The translations under genes were made by a program, and so were the position numbers. A stretch of DNA of 64,000 nucleotides from Icerya purchasi. Its lineage: Eukaryota; Arthropoda; Insecta; Hemiptera; Monophlebidae. The notes under the pieces are model-generated. The model did not search any database. It was given only the letters and a program-made list of their open reading frames with translations, and was not told where the DNA came from. Location: contig CM077115.1 in the NCBI GenBank assembly GCA_039619475.1, forward strand, positions 145,518,274 to 145,582,273. Reading direction: 5' to 3'. Position 1 is the stretch's first letter. Every line of letters starts with the position of its first letter. Positions 12,600 through 24,470 of this stretch are shown here, one piece after another.

Positions 12600-14405
12600 A
12601 CTTCATCGGTTAATTTTTTAAAATTATAAAACAAAAAGCCTATATTAATCATAGCGAAGTAGTTAATATAGAACATATATTTGTGTGTATGTATATATGT
12701 GTTAGCCGTCAGCGCTTTCTGTAGTTTCGCCTTTATCGGCGTGGACCTAGCTAAGAAAAGTGAAAACATTTTTAAAAAATGAATTTTTGACAAAAATAAG
12801 CCGTTTATTTGGTTTCCGACGCGTTAAAAACGACAACCAGAGATATACCATTTTCTACAACTTTTAAGCAAATTAACACGAAGGAAATTTATTTCTCTGT
12901 CCGTGCATTTGTTCGTTGATGTGTCGGTGTTCGCAAGTTTAGTCTGCGATAAAATACCGCATGTTTTTGCACAGTTACCTGGTGTCTATAGGTACTTTTA
13001 AACAAAGAGGCTATAAAAATAGTTCTTTGACAATCGTATTTTTCCTCCTTCCGCAAAATGAAAGACTCTCTTTGGAGCTGAATTTTTTTCCATTTTCCGA
13101 CAGGTCCTACCGGTCTTTTGCAATATTTTTCATGTCGTCTGTTTAGCTACGTTTTCGAGGTTCCTTTTCTTTTCACCTTAACGATGTCAGCTTGTTGAAA
13201 TTGTAGTTCATCTGTTATCTTCTAATCGGACAATATGTCCAATTTTCAAATGGATTATTTCTTCAGCGGCATCCTTAACTTTTATTCTGATTTTTATTTC
13301 AAGTATCGTCTTCTTTCAATTTCCCGCGTTTGTTTATTCTTTCTGTCATTTATTCTGCTAAATCCCGTGTGTCTTCTCTACAGATTGAATTGAAGCGAAT
13401 TTTTATTGGATATTTCTTTTTTTGCATACCTGCTTTTAGTTTACCTGTTGCTATTTATTTGTACTCATTTATTCTTGTATGTCGTGTGATGTTTTTCACA
13501 GTATAAATAAGCAAACTTGCGCCGTTTCAATTATTTTATCTTCAAATATTATTACCTTGCTTTTTGCGGTGTATTGACTATTTGTAATTGTTTCATTATT
13601 TTTCTCAGCTTTTGTCCACTTATTTTAGTAGTACATAGTATCAGAATATTTTGGGTATACTAGCAGACCAGCAACTTAACATCTTTTCAGCTCTGGTATT
13701 ATACCCCCCTTTTTTTATATATATATATATATATACTTTTTTTCGTTTTTAATGCAGTAAAAGATAATATTTGGGACAATTAGTATCTTTACCTATTAGT
13801 AAGAAAAAAATTAAATATTAAGCGTATCATAAAGGACCTGAAAATTTTTCTAAATTAAGTAAGAATTAAAATAATGAAATTTTTGTAGAAAATGGTACAA
13901 CGTTATTGCAGTCTCAATCTTATAAGAAAAATTTTTAAATTTGACGCACGAAAAACATTCAGCAATCGTAAAGTCAAAATTGTTACCTCTAGGTTCATAA
14001 AATGCAATAGAGACACAAATATAAAAAAAATGAAACCAGTCTAGTTACTGTGTCGAGAAAATTAAAGTGCAGATAGCAGTCAAATCAAAGAATTTACATA
14101 TATTTTTTGAAAGAAAAAAACAAGCTTGATTATTAAAATTTGATGCATAGAGAAGTTGAAACTAATCCAACAACGAAAAATTCATAAATTTATGACTAAT
14201 TTTAGCATTCCAGCAATGTTAATTTCTAATAATCAGCTCACAAGAGTAGAATTTAATCAGTTTTGTGAAAAATATGGTATTAATTCTAACACACTCACCG
14301 CTATTATTAAGTGAACATTTGTGAAGAAGACGTATATATTCCATTAAACGTACGATTTATATAGTGTATACAAAATTAATTAATCAGCGATGCGATAAAA
14401 TATTA
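12600..14405. other. Non-coding, no recognised element
   Basis: AT-rich with short T and AT runs (an AT microsatellite near 13718-13735). Short open frames here (for example 12961-13146) match no family. Confidence 0.45.
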
Positions 14406-14407
14406 TT

Positions 14408-14763
14408 ACAATAAAATCTCTCCCAACCGGCCTCTGATCAACCGATCTCGGATCAAGTGGCCTCTGATCAACCGGTCTCGGATCAACTGGCCCACCTTTG
14501 GAATAAAATTTTTTTCTCTCTTTTCTCCCTCTTTCTCTTTCAACGAATTCTCCACCTTAATACCGAGTTCATTTTTCTACGAATCAGTACAAACGGGCAC
14601 CGCTTTGTTGGAACGTTTCTCCACATTTTGTGGGAAATAATTATTTCAAAATTACGAAAAGGCGAGAAGCAAGCTCTACAAACTGTACTGAACCTTTTTA
14701 TTTCAGTTTCGTTCTCGTCTTTACGCGGGAGTATCGTTTGTTGGATAAAAATGAGTGAGTCAG

Positions 14764-14794
<31 letters not shown>

Positions 14795-15834
14795 TGCGAT
14801 CGTTTCATTTGAGACACGGTTAAACGTGTTAAAAAGACTTGACAACGGGCAATCGGTAAGAAAACTCGTGTGATGAAATAAACGCGGGGAAAAGTATCAT
14901 TAACCCGATTGACGACGAAACAGACACGATCGATTAGAGGAATATGTTCAAAAATCGAGTCCGCAAAAAAAAAAAAAATACTTGCAATTCGGTACAATAA
15001 TAAAAAACCAGTTTGTGCCGTCGTTGATGAAGTTCTTTTTTCGATGTGGTTTGTTCAAGAACGTTGGAGAGGAACCCCCATCAGCGGCCCAATTTTGATT
15101 TAAAAAGCCTTAGTAATTTACAGTAAAATCGGGAATGTACTAGCATTTTCTACTAGTCACAAGGATGGCTTGATCGTCGAAAAAGCGTCATCATGGGGTT
15201 CGTTTCGCTCGCATAAGTGGTGAAAAAATGTCAGCAAATGAATCAGAAGCTGCTGAATTTAATAAGTTCCTTTCTGAAATTTTACTTAAGTGTGAGGATG
15301 AAAACTTGCCTCTCCTGGAAAACGTGAAGAAGATAAACATCAAGGATGTAATTTTTATGCTGATGCGTTTAAGGAAATTCCTTCTTCTAGCTTTTTGGAA
15401 TCGTGGAAACTAGCCTGATGTAGAAAATCTAACCAAAAGAGTAGCAACGATTCAGAAAATGAAGTCATTTTACACGATCAGCTGTCACTACCAGGTGGGA
15501 ACCGAATGAAGTTGGAGGACGCGGAGGAATGAATAGCAAACGGTAACGAAGGACTTGAAAACGATTGAGAAAATACAGGCATGGAGGGTTCAACAAAAAA
15601 AAAAAAGTCACGAAGAAATAAAAAAAAAATGCATTGCAATATGCGAAGCAGCAATAAGATTCATCAGCATCGGAAGTGATGAAAATAAGAAAATGGAGAG
15701 AGATTTGACTTTTAAAAACTTGCTCAAAAGGGAAAAAACAGAAAAGAAGAACTGATTTTTTCAAACAATAGTATATGTTTACTCATACTTAAGTATTCAG
15801 GTAATATCATTATTTCGATCGGACCGGAGTTTTG
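14408..15834 (+). pseudogene. pogo/Tigger-like (jerky/CENP-B family) transposase remnant lacking the DDE core
   Basis: An N-terminal DNA-binding region starts near 14751: a KRKR-rich stretch followed by a CENP-B/pogo-type helix-turn-helix (SFETRLNVLKRLDNGQSVRKL). A second Tc5-type binding domain follows at about 15020-15300: WFVQERWRGTPISGP, then MSANESEAAEFNKFLSEILLK. Directly after this come C-terminal family motifs (LLENVKKINIKDVIF, then in shifted frames AFKEIPSSSFLESWK and PDVENLT). The roughly 170-residue DDE catalytic domain expected between them is absent. Several stops and frameshifts are present. The outer limits are uncertain: a CA..AAAA..CTC-type start near 14409 and a weakly matching CAAAACTCCGG inverted end near 15834, each next to TA. 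Recognition of the family is firm; the ends are tentative. Confidence 0.78.
14431..14490. repeat. 30-bp direct repeat, two copies
   Basis: Two tandem units starting CCTCTGATCAACCG differ at two positions. They lie at the probable left end of the Tigger-like element and may be subterminal transposase-binding repeats; that role is inference. Confidence 0.8.
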
Positions 15835-16955
15835 TATAAAACAGAACGATCTGTAAGAACTACTTATAAATATAAACGAATGGTTTCTTTAACCGTTAAG
15901 TGATATTAAGCTGTAACACGATTGACGGAGTGGGCTATGAAAAATTGCACGACGAATTTCAAAAAATCAAAGAAATAATAACGTAAAGCTGTATCTGGAG
16001 ATTTTAAACAAAAGGTGACCTCTACTGAAGTAAGTGGTTCGAATCAGTTTTAAAAGAGGCCGAATCTAATGAAAAATGGAGAAAAGCATCGAACCCTCGC
16101 TACCAGACGAACGTTGCCAACACATAACTAAAGAATTAAGCCTCCCGAGAAACTAACGGTAGGATATAAATAGTGAAAGAGTTCGTTTTGGCGGCTGTAA
16201 TACGAAAGCTATCCCGTTCCACGATTGACAGTAAAATACTGCCACTCGACGCGGTTGGCCCAGCTTGTACAGACGTACGCACGGGAAATGGAAGCTATCA
16301 CTGCAGCCTTAAACAATCGTACGTTCCGGCTATGGCGATGTCGTAACACTTCAGTTTTTTCCTTTTTCCCTTACAGCTTATTCGTCATTTCGTCACTTCC
16401 ATCGAGGACAATAATCCGATTGGTTCTTTTATTTTTAATCAACCGAACCTGACAAAAAATCTTTTTCTGCGAAGATTATTAATCATCCCGAGGATACACC
16501 GATCATTTCAGCCGCCCACGTATTTCAATCAAGTTAGGTAGCGATTTGTGCTAGAAAATCGGTGCATCATTATGGTATTTTATAACACAAAAATCCGAAC
16601 ACATTACTTTTAGCTCTCTTTTAAAATTAAAAATTAAATACCGCAATAATCTCGAAAGTACCCCATTTGAATCGTGATTTATTGCGCTAAACTTTCATTA
16701 TGACATTGATCAGTAATCGATAAATTAAAATGAGGCATAACTTTGTAGTACTTTTCGGAAATAGAACGTTAAACGGGGTGGTCAAAAGTTGTTTTTTTTT
16801 TTTTTTTATAAATTAGAAATGTGTCGTCGCGATTAGTTGCTAGTCGACTCTGGTTACAGAAGTCATGAATTTGATCCAAGGTGACGACAGAAATTATTAC
16901 AAAATAATTAATTAAATTAATCGCTAATCAAATCATTAATGAAGACAACGGCAAA
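15835..16955. other. Non-coding, no recognised element
   Basis: Mixed sequence with a T tract at about 16792-16807. The short frame at 16225-16452 matches no family. Confidence 0.4.
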
Positions 16956-17215
16956 CACACATCTAGGGTATTGTGACCATGATCTGTCACCCGGTTGATC
17001 AGACTGCGCCAACAATTCCGATCCCTTGCGATGTGTACACAATCCTGAAAGGTACGACCAGCAGCTTTGCACACTGCGTTCGACCATCTAGTCGGCGCAC
17101 GACCTCGACTTCTTTTTTCGTTGACCTTTCCTTGGATGAGCAGCGTTTACAAATTGTCCGCTCTAATCACATGACCAAAATACCGCAGTATCTTGCTGAG
17201 CACCACTAATGATAG
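16955..17215 (-). pseudogene. LINE ORF2 C-terminal fragment
   Basis: On the minus strand the sequence reads YFGHVIRADNL, IQGKVNEKRSRGRAPTRW and then ARDRNCWRSLINRVTDHG. This is the C-terminal tail motif (GHV-R, GK--G-R-RGRP--RW, A-DR--WR) shared by many insect LINEs without RNase H. One in-frame stop follows ADNL. Upstream sequence to 17520 on this strand is not recognisable. It is about 85 codons of a 5'-truncated or decayed copy. Confidence 0.75.
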
Positions 17216-17534
17216 TCCCTTCGGGTTACCAATCTCATTTAGTGCGGAGGCATTGGTTCTCCTAGCTGTTCATGGAATACGCAGCATACGCCTCCAGCAT
17301 CACACTGCGGGGCACAGGTTATTGTAACTAGAGTCACCTTCTCTAGTAAGTATTCACTCGACCGCTGTATAGTGCTAGCCCCACTGGCAGAGAAACGAAA
17401 CATCAACCATGTGAGTTCTGTACGTCCACGTCGTGTAGGGTGGTAATTTTCTATTTCGGCGAGCTTAGCGTTGATTAGAAAAGCTAAATCAGAACTCACA
17501 ATACACCGCTAATAGGAAAACGGAAGGGGAGCAC

Positions 17535-18700
17535 TTGCCGAAGGTGTTCTTACTAATAAATACCGTTAAGCTTTTTACTGCATTGCAACAGCAGACTGTC
17601 AGCAACTCGCTCGTGACTTATGTGTCCCAGCAGAGGTTTAATGAATATCAATCAAGAGCGAGTAGGCAAGTATCCAGCGCCTCAAAACTGGACCTTTCGG
17701 CTAGGAGAGTAAACCCTAACAGAAAATCCGATGTGTAGTAGACAGACATCCTCATACAAGGAAATAAATGAACTGTTGGAAAGAGTTGGAAAAGTAAGCG
17801 CGGAAAATGGTCTCTCCTCGAACAGACAGAAAAGTCCAATCCTAATTCTGGATAGAAGTAATGAACTACCGCCACTAACCCCACCAAAGATACTCTGCGG
17901 GATCGAAGTGAAAGATCAGCTATTTAGGCACACTCATATCGAACACGGGAGGCTGTAACGTAGAAATTAGGAGCAGATTAGCAAGAGCCCAAAAAGCAAA
18001 GGCACATCTCCATGTTTACTAAGAAGGGAATAGTCAAAGCGCTGGTATTCCCTATTGCCACATATGCGTGCGAAACGTGGACGATAAACCGGGAAACCAA
18101 AAATAAAATACAAGCTTTTGGGATGTTCTGCTGGTGTCGCATGCTAAGGATTCCATGGATAGAGATGCGCACAAACACGTCTATACTGACCAATCTGGAA
18201 GGCAAGGCTTAAGAGAGGCTGTTACCAACCATCCAACGCCGCATTTTACAATTTTTGGGACATGTTATGCACCGCGGACCAGAGTCTCATAAAAAAAAAA
18301 TATTATGCAGAGGTAAGTCCCCGGAAAGAGAGGCCGTGGCCGTCCTCCGAATAGATGTATAAATCAACTGCCGGAAATAACAGGAAAAAGCTGGAAGAAT
18401 GCTTGCGAGCAACGGCAGACCGTGACATATGGCATGATTGCATTTCGTCAATGTAACATGGATGATTCACGACGCTCAGAATCGAGCAACACGACAGATG
18501 AAGAAGAAGACAGACATAAATAGGACCGCATTTGTATCTGGATAAAAAACGATTATAATCAGTTCTAAGTGTAGTATAATGGCATTGCACATAAAAATTG
18601 CTCTGTATGCCTATGGGACTGTACAGCTAGAATGAACAAATGTGTAGTCGCCGACGCTTAGGAGCTGAGTATGACAAATCGATGATGATGATAATTTAGA
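17535..18700 (+). pseudogene. LINE 3' fragment with (GAT)n tail
   Basis: Plus-strand blocks: post-RT region LLERVGKVSAENGL at about 17775-17820; LCGIEVKD and CNVEIRSRLARAQKAK to 18000; then KGIVKALVFPIATYACETWT and RMLRIPW at 18020-18160; then FLGHVMHRGPES near 18250. These are the thumb and C-terminal motifs of an endonuclease-type LINE without RNase H. Frameshifts separate the blocks. The 3' end carries GAGCTGAGTATGACAAATCG followed by a short GATGATGATGAT tail at about 18682-18693, a tail type typical of RTE-like or related LINEs. The clade is inference. Confidence 0.82.
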
Positions 18701-19230
18701 AATGTGGGTGAAGTCTGGAAAAACCCTCGCTATTTCGGCGCCTAGAACCGACGGAAATTAAAGCAGGCAATTTAGGGCATTGTATATTGCATAATTTAAG
18801 GTAGTTCGGGAAATGTCTGGCTGATGTTGATGCAATATGGCTTGTAGAGCTGGAAAAGAGGCTAGCTCTGTAATAAGGGTGCTCTACGATTAAGTCAATG
18901 TGCTCACACAAAGTGAGCGGGAAGATGGGAAAAGGACTACTCCAAAGACGCGTAGTCACGTGACAGTGGTTGCGTCAACCTCGATAAAATTGAAAATTCC
19001 CTGCGATAGATTGTAAAAATGATCGTCATCACGAATTGGTGCTTTGGTTTCATCACAGTTGATGCTGTTCTTCGGAAAAGCAGATTTGAAAAACTGACGA
19101 TTCCGAATGAGGAAGCGGAATGTTTAAAGGCATTTTTTTTGTTTTTTTTTTTTTGGGATCGCCAGTCGAGGGCATTACCCAGCATTAGGTTGTGTTAGTG
19201 AGAGAGAGAGAGGGAGAAACAAATTAGAAT
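18700..19230. other. Non-coding; T tract and GA run
   Basis: No gene recognised. T tracts lie near 19133-19154 and a GA microsatellite at about 19200-19212. Confidence 0.4.
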
Positions 19231-19234
19231 TAAA

Positions 19235-19640
19235 TATTACCGGATATAGAAGCGATGAAGGACGCTATAATAGGAATGATTGACGGAGATGGAAATGAAA
19301 GAATAAACGAATTATTATATGGAGTAGGCAAACCGAGTTTCAGGAGTTGACTATAGAAGTAAGAGCGTTCTATAGATACAGACGCGCATCCAAAGAAGAT
19401 GTGATTTATATCGCAGAGTATATCAGAATCATCCGGATAATGGAAGGAAGAAAAAGGAGAAGAGAACATAGAAAAGCGAAAAGAGGATGCCGGAAGTCGA
19501 TTTAGGCGAAGCCTGCAAATGGAAGAGATAAGAAATCGCGAAAGATGATGGAAGTTATAGTACCAAGGGTGCGGAGGAGGATGGGTTTGGATAATAAGAT
19601 AGAAGGATTCAGGATTCGAGAATAAAAAAGGCTAAATATC
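19235..19640 (-). pseudogene. LINE-P 3' fragment
   Basis: On the minus strand HYPDDSDILCDINHIFFGC and LLKLGLPTPYNNSFILSFPSPS align with the C-terminus of the long LINE-P copy at 42.9 kb (CDSNHILFEC, LGLPTPFNATYILSFPLPS). The coding strand is pyrimidine-rich, a hallmark of this family. It is 5'-truncated just inside the RNase H-to-tail region. Confidence 0.85.
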
Positions 19641-20330
19641 GTGCCATCGCCTACGATGGCAATTCCTGGAAAGAACGTTAAGATTGCAAGGAATCGGTTG
19701 ATTTATTAGCTCGATCTGCCGTTCAGACTGGACTAGATATATGCCTGCTCCAGCGAGGTGCTGTGCACCGTTTGTCAACGTACAATCTCCTAATAACACG
19801 ACCATTCATACTAGTCTTGAGTAAAAAAGGTAGTCTATCTGAATAGTTAACAATATATAATAACGAAGAAGACGATACTAAATGGTGGAAAAATTAAGAG
19901 ATCGCAAGTGTAACATATCCAGTTTTCATAGGAAATGAATCAGTTGAATTATTTTCTAGTATAGTAGGATTATAAAAACATAAAACAGTGTCTGCTTTAG
20001 CCTATGTTTCAGTTAAATTGGCGAAGCTTTACACAGAGATCTTAGAATTATTTTAGTTAAAATTATCGATGTTAGCATTTAATTAGCTAAAAACAATCAA
20101 AACAAATAGTAAATAAATAAAAATAAAAAAAAAAGAAAAAAAGGCGAAGCTACAATAATTAGAAATCATGACGCGATGTAGGCCGTTAAACCACCAGTGT
20201 GCCTAGTCCTAAAAGCCCGAGGAAAAGTTGTGAGAGGAAATTTGAAACAGTTTTGGCCAGTTCAGTAGGGGGAAAATGATTTGAGAGAGGTATAAAAACG
20301 ACAGATAATCTTAATTCGTGTAGTAGGCAA
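19640..20330. other. Non-coding, no recognised element
   Basis: No gene is seen. An A-rich tract at 20110-20143 may be a retroposon tail, but no body is recognised upstream. Confidence 0.4.
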
Positions 20331-20334
20331 CTTT

Positions 20335-20754
20335 TTTTTTTCTTTTTCTTAGGCTCGTTGAGACCTTTACCCAGATACAATTAGAAAAGGAAAAAGTTAA
20401 TTATATATTTATACGATATCAAATATTGTTAGTAGGAAATAATCAATATAATGGGAACGATGTGTGAAGAAGGAAAATACACAGGATACGGGGGGGGGAT
20501 ATGGAGGAGGAAGACCAAGTCACAGCAAACCGAAGTAGAAAGCAAAGCATTCAATAGATAGAGTTGAAACTTAATAAATACATGATCAGCATCGCAAACA
20601 GGCTCTCTTCGTTTGAGCAGAGAAGATAAAATGTATAGGAAACTAAGGAAATCCGAAAACGGGAACGAGATAATAGAATATGGCTTAAGAACGCAGACGA
20701 ATAATGGAGACAACGACAGAACGACGAAGTGAAGGAAACAAGGGTTGTATTTTA
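20335..20754 (-). pseudogene. LINE-P 3' fragment ending at the MITE
   Basis: The minus strand reads REPVCDADHVF, the Cys/His tail motif of LINE-P, followed by degraded C-terminus. The 3' end TGTATCTGGGTAAAGG precedes an A-rich tail at about 20332-20352. The 5' edge coincides with the palindromic MITE at 20755. No LINE-P sequence is recognisable beyond it, so it is unclear whether the MITE landed in a longer copy that was later lost. Confidence 0.8.
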
Positions 20755-21000
20755 CAGGGTGCGGCAGCATAACTTCCTTTTTTAAAATACGCCACTTCGT
20801 TTTTCTACTAAATTTTGTTAAAGAGAAATAATAACAGAAAATCGAAATAAAACTGCGAGAGGGGAAGAAGCATATATATTTCCTCAATGGGGGGGATCTA
20901 GAGTATGTATTTCGATTTTCTGTTATTATTTCTCTTTAACAAAATTTAGTAGAAAAAAAGTGGCGCATTTTAAAAAAAGAAGTTATGCTGCCGCACCCTG
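20755..21000. mobile_element. Palindromic MITE with TA target duplication
   Basis: It starts CAGGGTGCGGCAGCATAACT and ends with the reverse complement, flanked by TA at 20753-20754 and 21001-21002. The inverted repeats extend about 105 bp each, so nearly the whole 246 bp folds back around a short centre. It has no coding capacity. TA duplications with long inverted ends indicate a Tc1/mariner-superfamily non-autonomous element; the autonomous partner is not in this window. Confidence 0.93.
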
Positions 21001-21002
21001 TA

Positions 21003-21465
21003 CTCGTATAAATACAATTTACGTTTCCAGTAGGTCGTGTACGTTAGAGTTTTTAATGGAAAGAAGCAAGTCTGAAATAAGCTGGCATTTCGAGATAACT
21101 GCTACGAAAAGTATGCCTGAGGACAAAGAAGGATCTCATACATTTTCTCGTGTAAAATAAAACAATAATCGTTTAGGCGTATACATTGTAAACTCGAACT
21201 TATAAACGCAAGCAGTTGGTGAACTCGCTTTCATAGTGCCCTGGACGCATTTTCGAATTTTCACCCTAATTTTAAAACGTGTATCTATTATAAAATAAAT
21301 CCGTATCCGTTCCTAATCGTATCTGCATGTATATATCGTAGTAAAATTCAGTTGATTGATTTTCTTTATTCGAATTAAACCGAATAATAATTATATAGTC
21401 AGAAACCCTTTTAACTGCCAGGTAACACATACAAATGGCGTACTAAATGCATCTCCGTAGATTTT
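21003..21465. other. Non-coding, no recognised element
   Basis: AT-rich; a short frame at 20960-21160 overlaps the MITE and is not a gene. Confidence 0.4.
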
Positions 21466-21540
21466 CTTTTTTTTCTTTTCCTTCTTTTTTTGGTGGGGGG
21501 GGGGTGGGGGGGGGGGGGCACGTCAACTAACCAGTAGCGC
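21466..21540 (-). mobile_element. LINE-P extreme 3' tail (C/A tail), minus
   Basis: Read on the minus strand it gives TTAGTTGACGTG, a long C run, then ACCAAAAAAAG. This matches the tail GTCGACGC-C(n)-TACCAAAAA at 31.38 kb. Only the last 60-75 bp of the element are present. On the plus strand this appears as G homopolymers at 21491-21518. Confidence 0.7.
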
Positions 21541-21754
21541 GAGGAAATTTTTGTAAGTTACAGCAGCCGGACTGGAACCTGGCCGAACAAAATGCATATG
21601 ATGGTTTTTTTTTTAATAGTCTTAAATTAATCAATTTAAAAAGTTTGAAAGATTCAACGTACGCATTACAGTTACTTAATAAAGCAAAATTTAATTTTCG
21701 AGCTAACTCCTCCCTCCTGTGGAATGCCTTTTTATTCAGATTGCGCTCTTTCAT

Positions 21755-21830
21755 CAACTACCCTTCCTATTCTAATTGTTTCTGGGTAAATGTCCCCGGT
21801 TGACAAGCCCCCCCCAAAAAAAATCTGAGC
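21755..21830 (+). mobile_element. LINE-P extreme 3' tail (C/A tail), plus
   Basis: TTTCTGGGTAAATGTCCCCG, then GTTGAC, a C8 run and an A8 run, match the terminal untranslated part of LINE-P. It faces the minus-strand tail 215 bp to the left. The sequence between the two tails is not recognised. Confidence 0.72.
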
Positions 21831-22985
21831 ACGGTCAAAAGCTATTGTGTTTTTCCCTCCTTGGCTATTTAATTTTTTGTGTTTTCTGCTTAATTCATAT
21901 GGTATGTTCGCGCAAAAATTTGTAATATAGCATCGTATTCGACTTTCACTGCTTTAAATGAGAAGTCGAATTGGTTCTCGGGAAGATTTTGCTGGCCGAA
22001 TTGATTCCCGTTCTATGTTGTTGAAGTTTTTTTTATTTTTTATTTTTATCCATTATTATTTTAACTCCGCTGTACCTTGCGGCTTCTCAGCTTTGGAGTT
22101 TCTAATTGTTACTGCTATTATTTATTGTGTTTTTTTTTATTATTCATTACGCAGTCAACGAAATTAAGCAAATTAAAAAAATCTTGTGGATATATTTAAA
22201 AAAATTTTCTCTCGTTTCTTTGCAAGCGATCATCTATGTTGCAAGCTGTCTTCTCTATTAATGTATTATTCTTATCTGTTAAAAAAAAAAAAAATCTGAA
22301 CTGTAAATAGAAAATAAATAATTGTAAACTACATATAGTTTTATAATACTTTACCAATGAATGGATGTTCACACAGCTCAACACTCCCGTGTGTACTTAT
22401 TCACGATTTATATTTCATGTCTATATGTGCAAAAAAAGAAAAAAAGTCAAATGCAATCAGAGGTAAATTAAACTTAACGTCATTTCTCATGCGACATTCA
22501 CCACTACTATCAAAAATATATTTATTTTTGGTTAAATATCACATTTTAATGAAGTACATAAAGCCATTGATTCATCGAATCATTCTAGTAACGATGGGAA
22601 CCATTTCGACCACATCTCTGCTCTAATACTTCTTCAACCGATTTGGATAGTTTCGAAAGTAAATATGTTTTACCTGCGCTCGTAAATTTCAAGGTTAATT
22701 TGTTCGAAAAACGATGCTTAGTGTGTCCTCCATTAATCTCATAAAAATGTAAATGTTTTTTCTCGACCGATCGGAAAAGTAGGATAATAGGCAAGCGTTT
22801 ATTGGCGATAAAAATACGACCATTTCAAAGCAATCATTATTGCAGGTAGCGCGATCTAAAAACAATATTTTACGACCAGATAATGACCCCTATAAACTGC
22901 GAAATTATTAATTGATATTCACCACATGGGCCAATATGTGAAATGTTTTGTTTTGTTTTTTTTCTTATTTAACTTTGAAAACATT
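21830..22985. other. AT-rich non-coding
   Basis: No gene recognised. Two short overlapping frames at 22357-22626 (plus) and 22585-22794 (minus) resemble no family. Confidence 0.4.
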
Positions 22986-22989
22986 TTCC

Positions 22990-23525
22990 GCGCACGGTAT
23001 AGTCACAGACTGTGAGAACTTTCTAAACGTAATTTATGAGTGTCAGGAGGAGTACGGGGTTAATAAATGGAATTACGACAGAAGAAGAACAGATAGATAG
23101 AAATACTCAATCATGTATAAATAACATATTTATTAAGGAAATTATCAACTCGAAAATATCGGACCATTTGTGATTTTTGTATCTCGAATCCGAAATTTCA
23201 ATCTATTAAAAACTCTCTGAAATATGTTTTTCATGAAAAAAGGTCGCAGAATAAGATAATTAATCATAACTGGAACGAAGTAAGTAAAGTAGAAAAAGAA
23301 GGTGAAAAAATGGTTGAAGGAATCTCGTTCAAAGACTGAAGACTTTATCTCGCTACTCTTTAAAGGTGCATTTTTATTTACGATTTGTTGGTTTTTGACT
23401 TTTCGTGTTCTTCCTAGATTTTAAGCTCTCACAGATCATGCTTTTTTTCGACTTTAAATATTAAGCTGTCCGCATATATTGCCGTACAGATGCATATTAC
23501 GCGACATGTTATTTATTGGCTTACG

Positions 23526-23558
<33 letters not shown>

Positions 23559-23760
23559 TATAATACTAGTTTCATTATCATTGTTATTTATGGAATAAGT
23601 TAAGTTAGTTTTAATTTTTGTACTATATATTTATTTCAATAAACGTTGATAAGAGTGTTAGGCACTCACACAACGGGCATATTTGCTGTGGGACCCACGA
23701 CTTATTTTTAAAATTCACAAAAAAAAAAAAAAAAAAGCAAAAAAAAACTGTGTATTACTT
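22990..23760 (+). mobile_element. LINE-B copy 2: internal-deletion derivative
   Basis: The first 300 bp (GAGAACTTTCTAAACGTAAT onward) match 3987-4287 of copy 1, including ACAGATAGATAGAAATACTC. At about 23290 the similarity jumps to copy-1 position about 6338 (AAAAATGGTTGAAGGAAT) and continues to the 3' end. About 2.05 kb covering the whole RT is therefore missing. Both copies begin at the same endonuclease position and end with AATAAACGTTGATAAGAGTG, an A-rich tract and ACTGTGTA. A (TA)n run lies at 23524-23554. Confidence 0.87.
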
Positions 23761-24470
23761 CACGTTTTTCGTTAACGCGCTATTATTTTCACACTTTATT
23801 AGTAAAAATTCAACTTTTCTTTCTTTTTGTTCTTTTTGGGGTCTTAATAAAATATTAATAATTGACAAATCTCGAAATCAGAATAATTCAAAATCTTTAA
23901 TAAAAATTAAAATAAGCAAAATGATGTTCAAAATATAAGATTTGAAATGAAAAGTAAAAAAGTGATGTACAAAAATTATAATTAAAATAATTAGAAACGA
24001 AAAAAAAAAAGGAAAAAAAGAAAAATGTCAAAAATGGTAGTTCTTTTTGAAAATCGTTGATTTTTTTGATTTTTATAAACACTATCGCGTACTAACTGAA
24101 TTAAAGATAAATGAACAATTGTCCCTAAGAGGAAGTAAAATAAAAAAACGGTGTAGAGGATTTTTTTCCTTTTTTTTTTTTTTTTTTTTTTTGAGATTTT
24201 TGAATATATTCAAATGCGAAGAAGTAAAATGAACGGCGATGCGTTAGGACAGTGCGATCTGCTTTTATAGATGATCGGCTGTAATCCTTTACATACTAAT
24301 ACGGATTAAAAATTCCATTAAACTAGTCAGCCCACTGTGGATATTGAAGAAATGAATAATGGAATTAAGAGAGAGCGCACTGATCAAATGATAGCTAGCG
24401 CATTTTACTATGTGAAGATGAAACGATTTTCGAAGTGTCCATTTAGCAGGAAGAGAAAGAGGATACGGCT
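23760..24470. other. A/T-tract-rich non-coding
   Basis: Poly(A) and poly(T) tracts (about 24000-24020 and 24168-24192). No gene recognised. Confidence 0.4.

Noticed and set aside
14540..14997. Arg/Phe-rich and Val/Phe-rich minus-strand frames
   Set aside because: Antisense of the KRKR-encoding repeat of the Tigger-like gene.
16025..16060. B-box-like GGTTCGAATCA
   Set aside because: No matching A box or cloverleaf around it.
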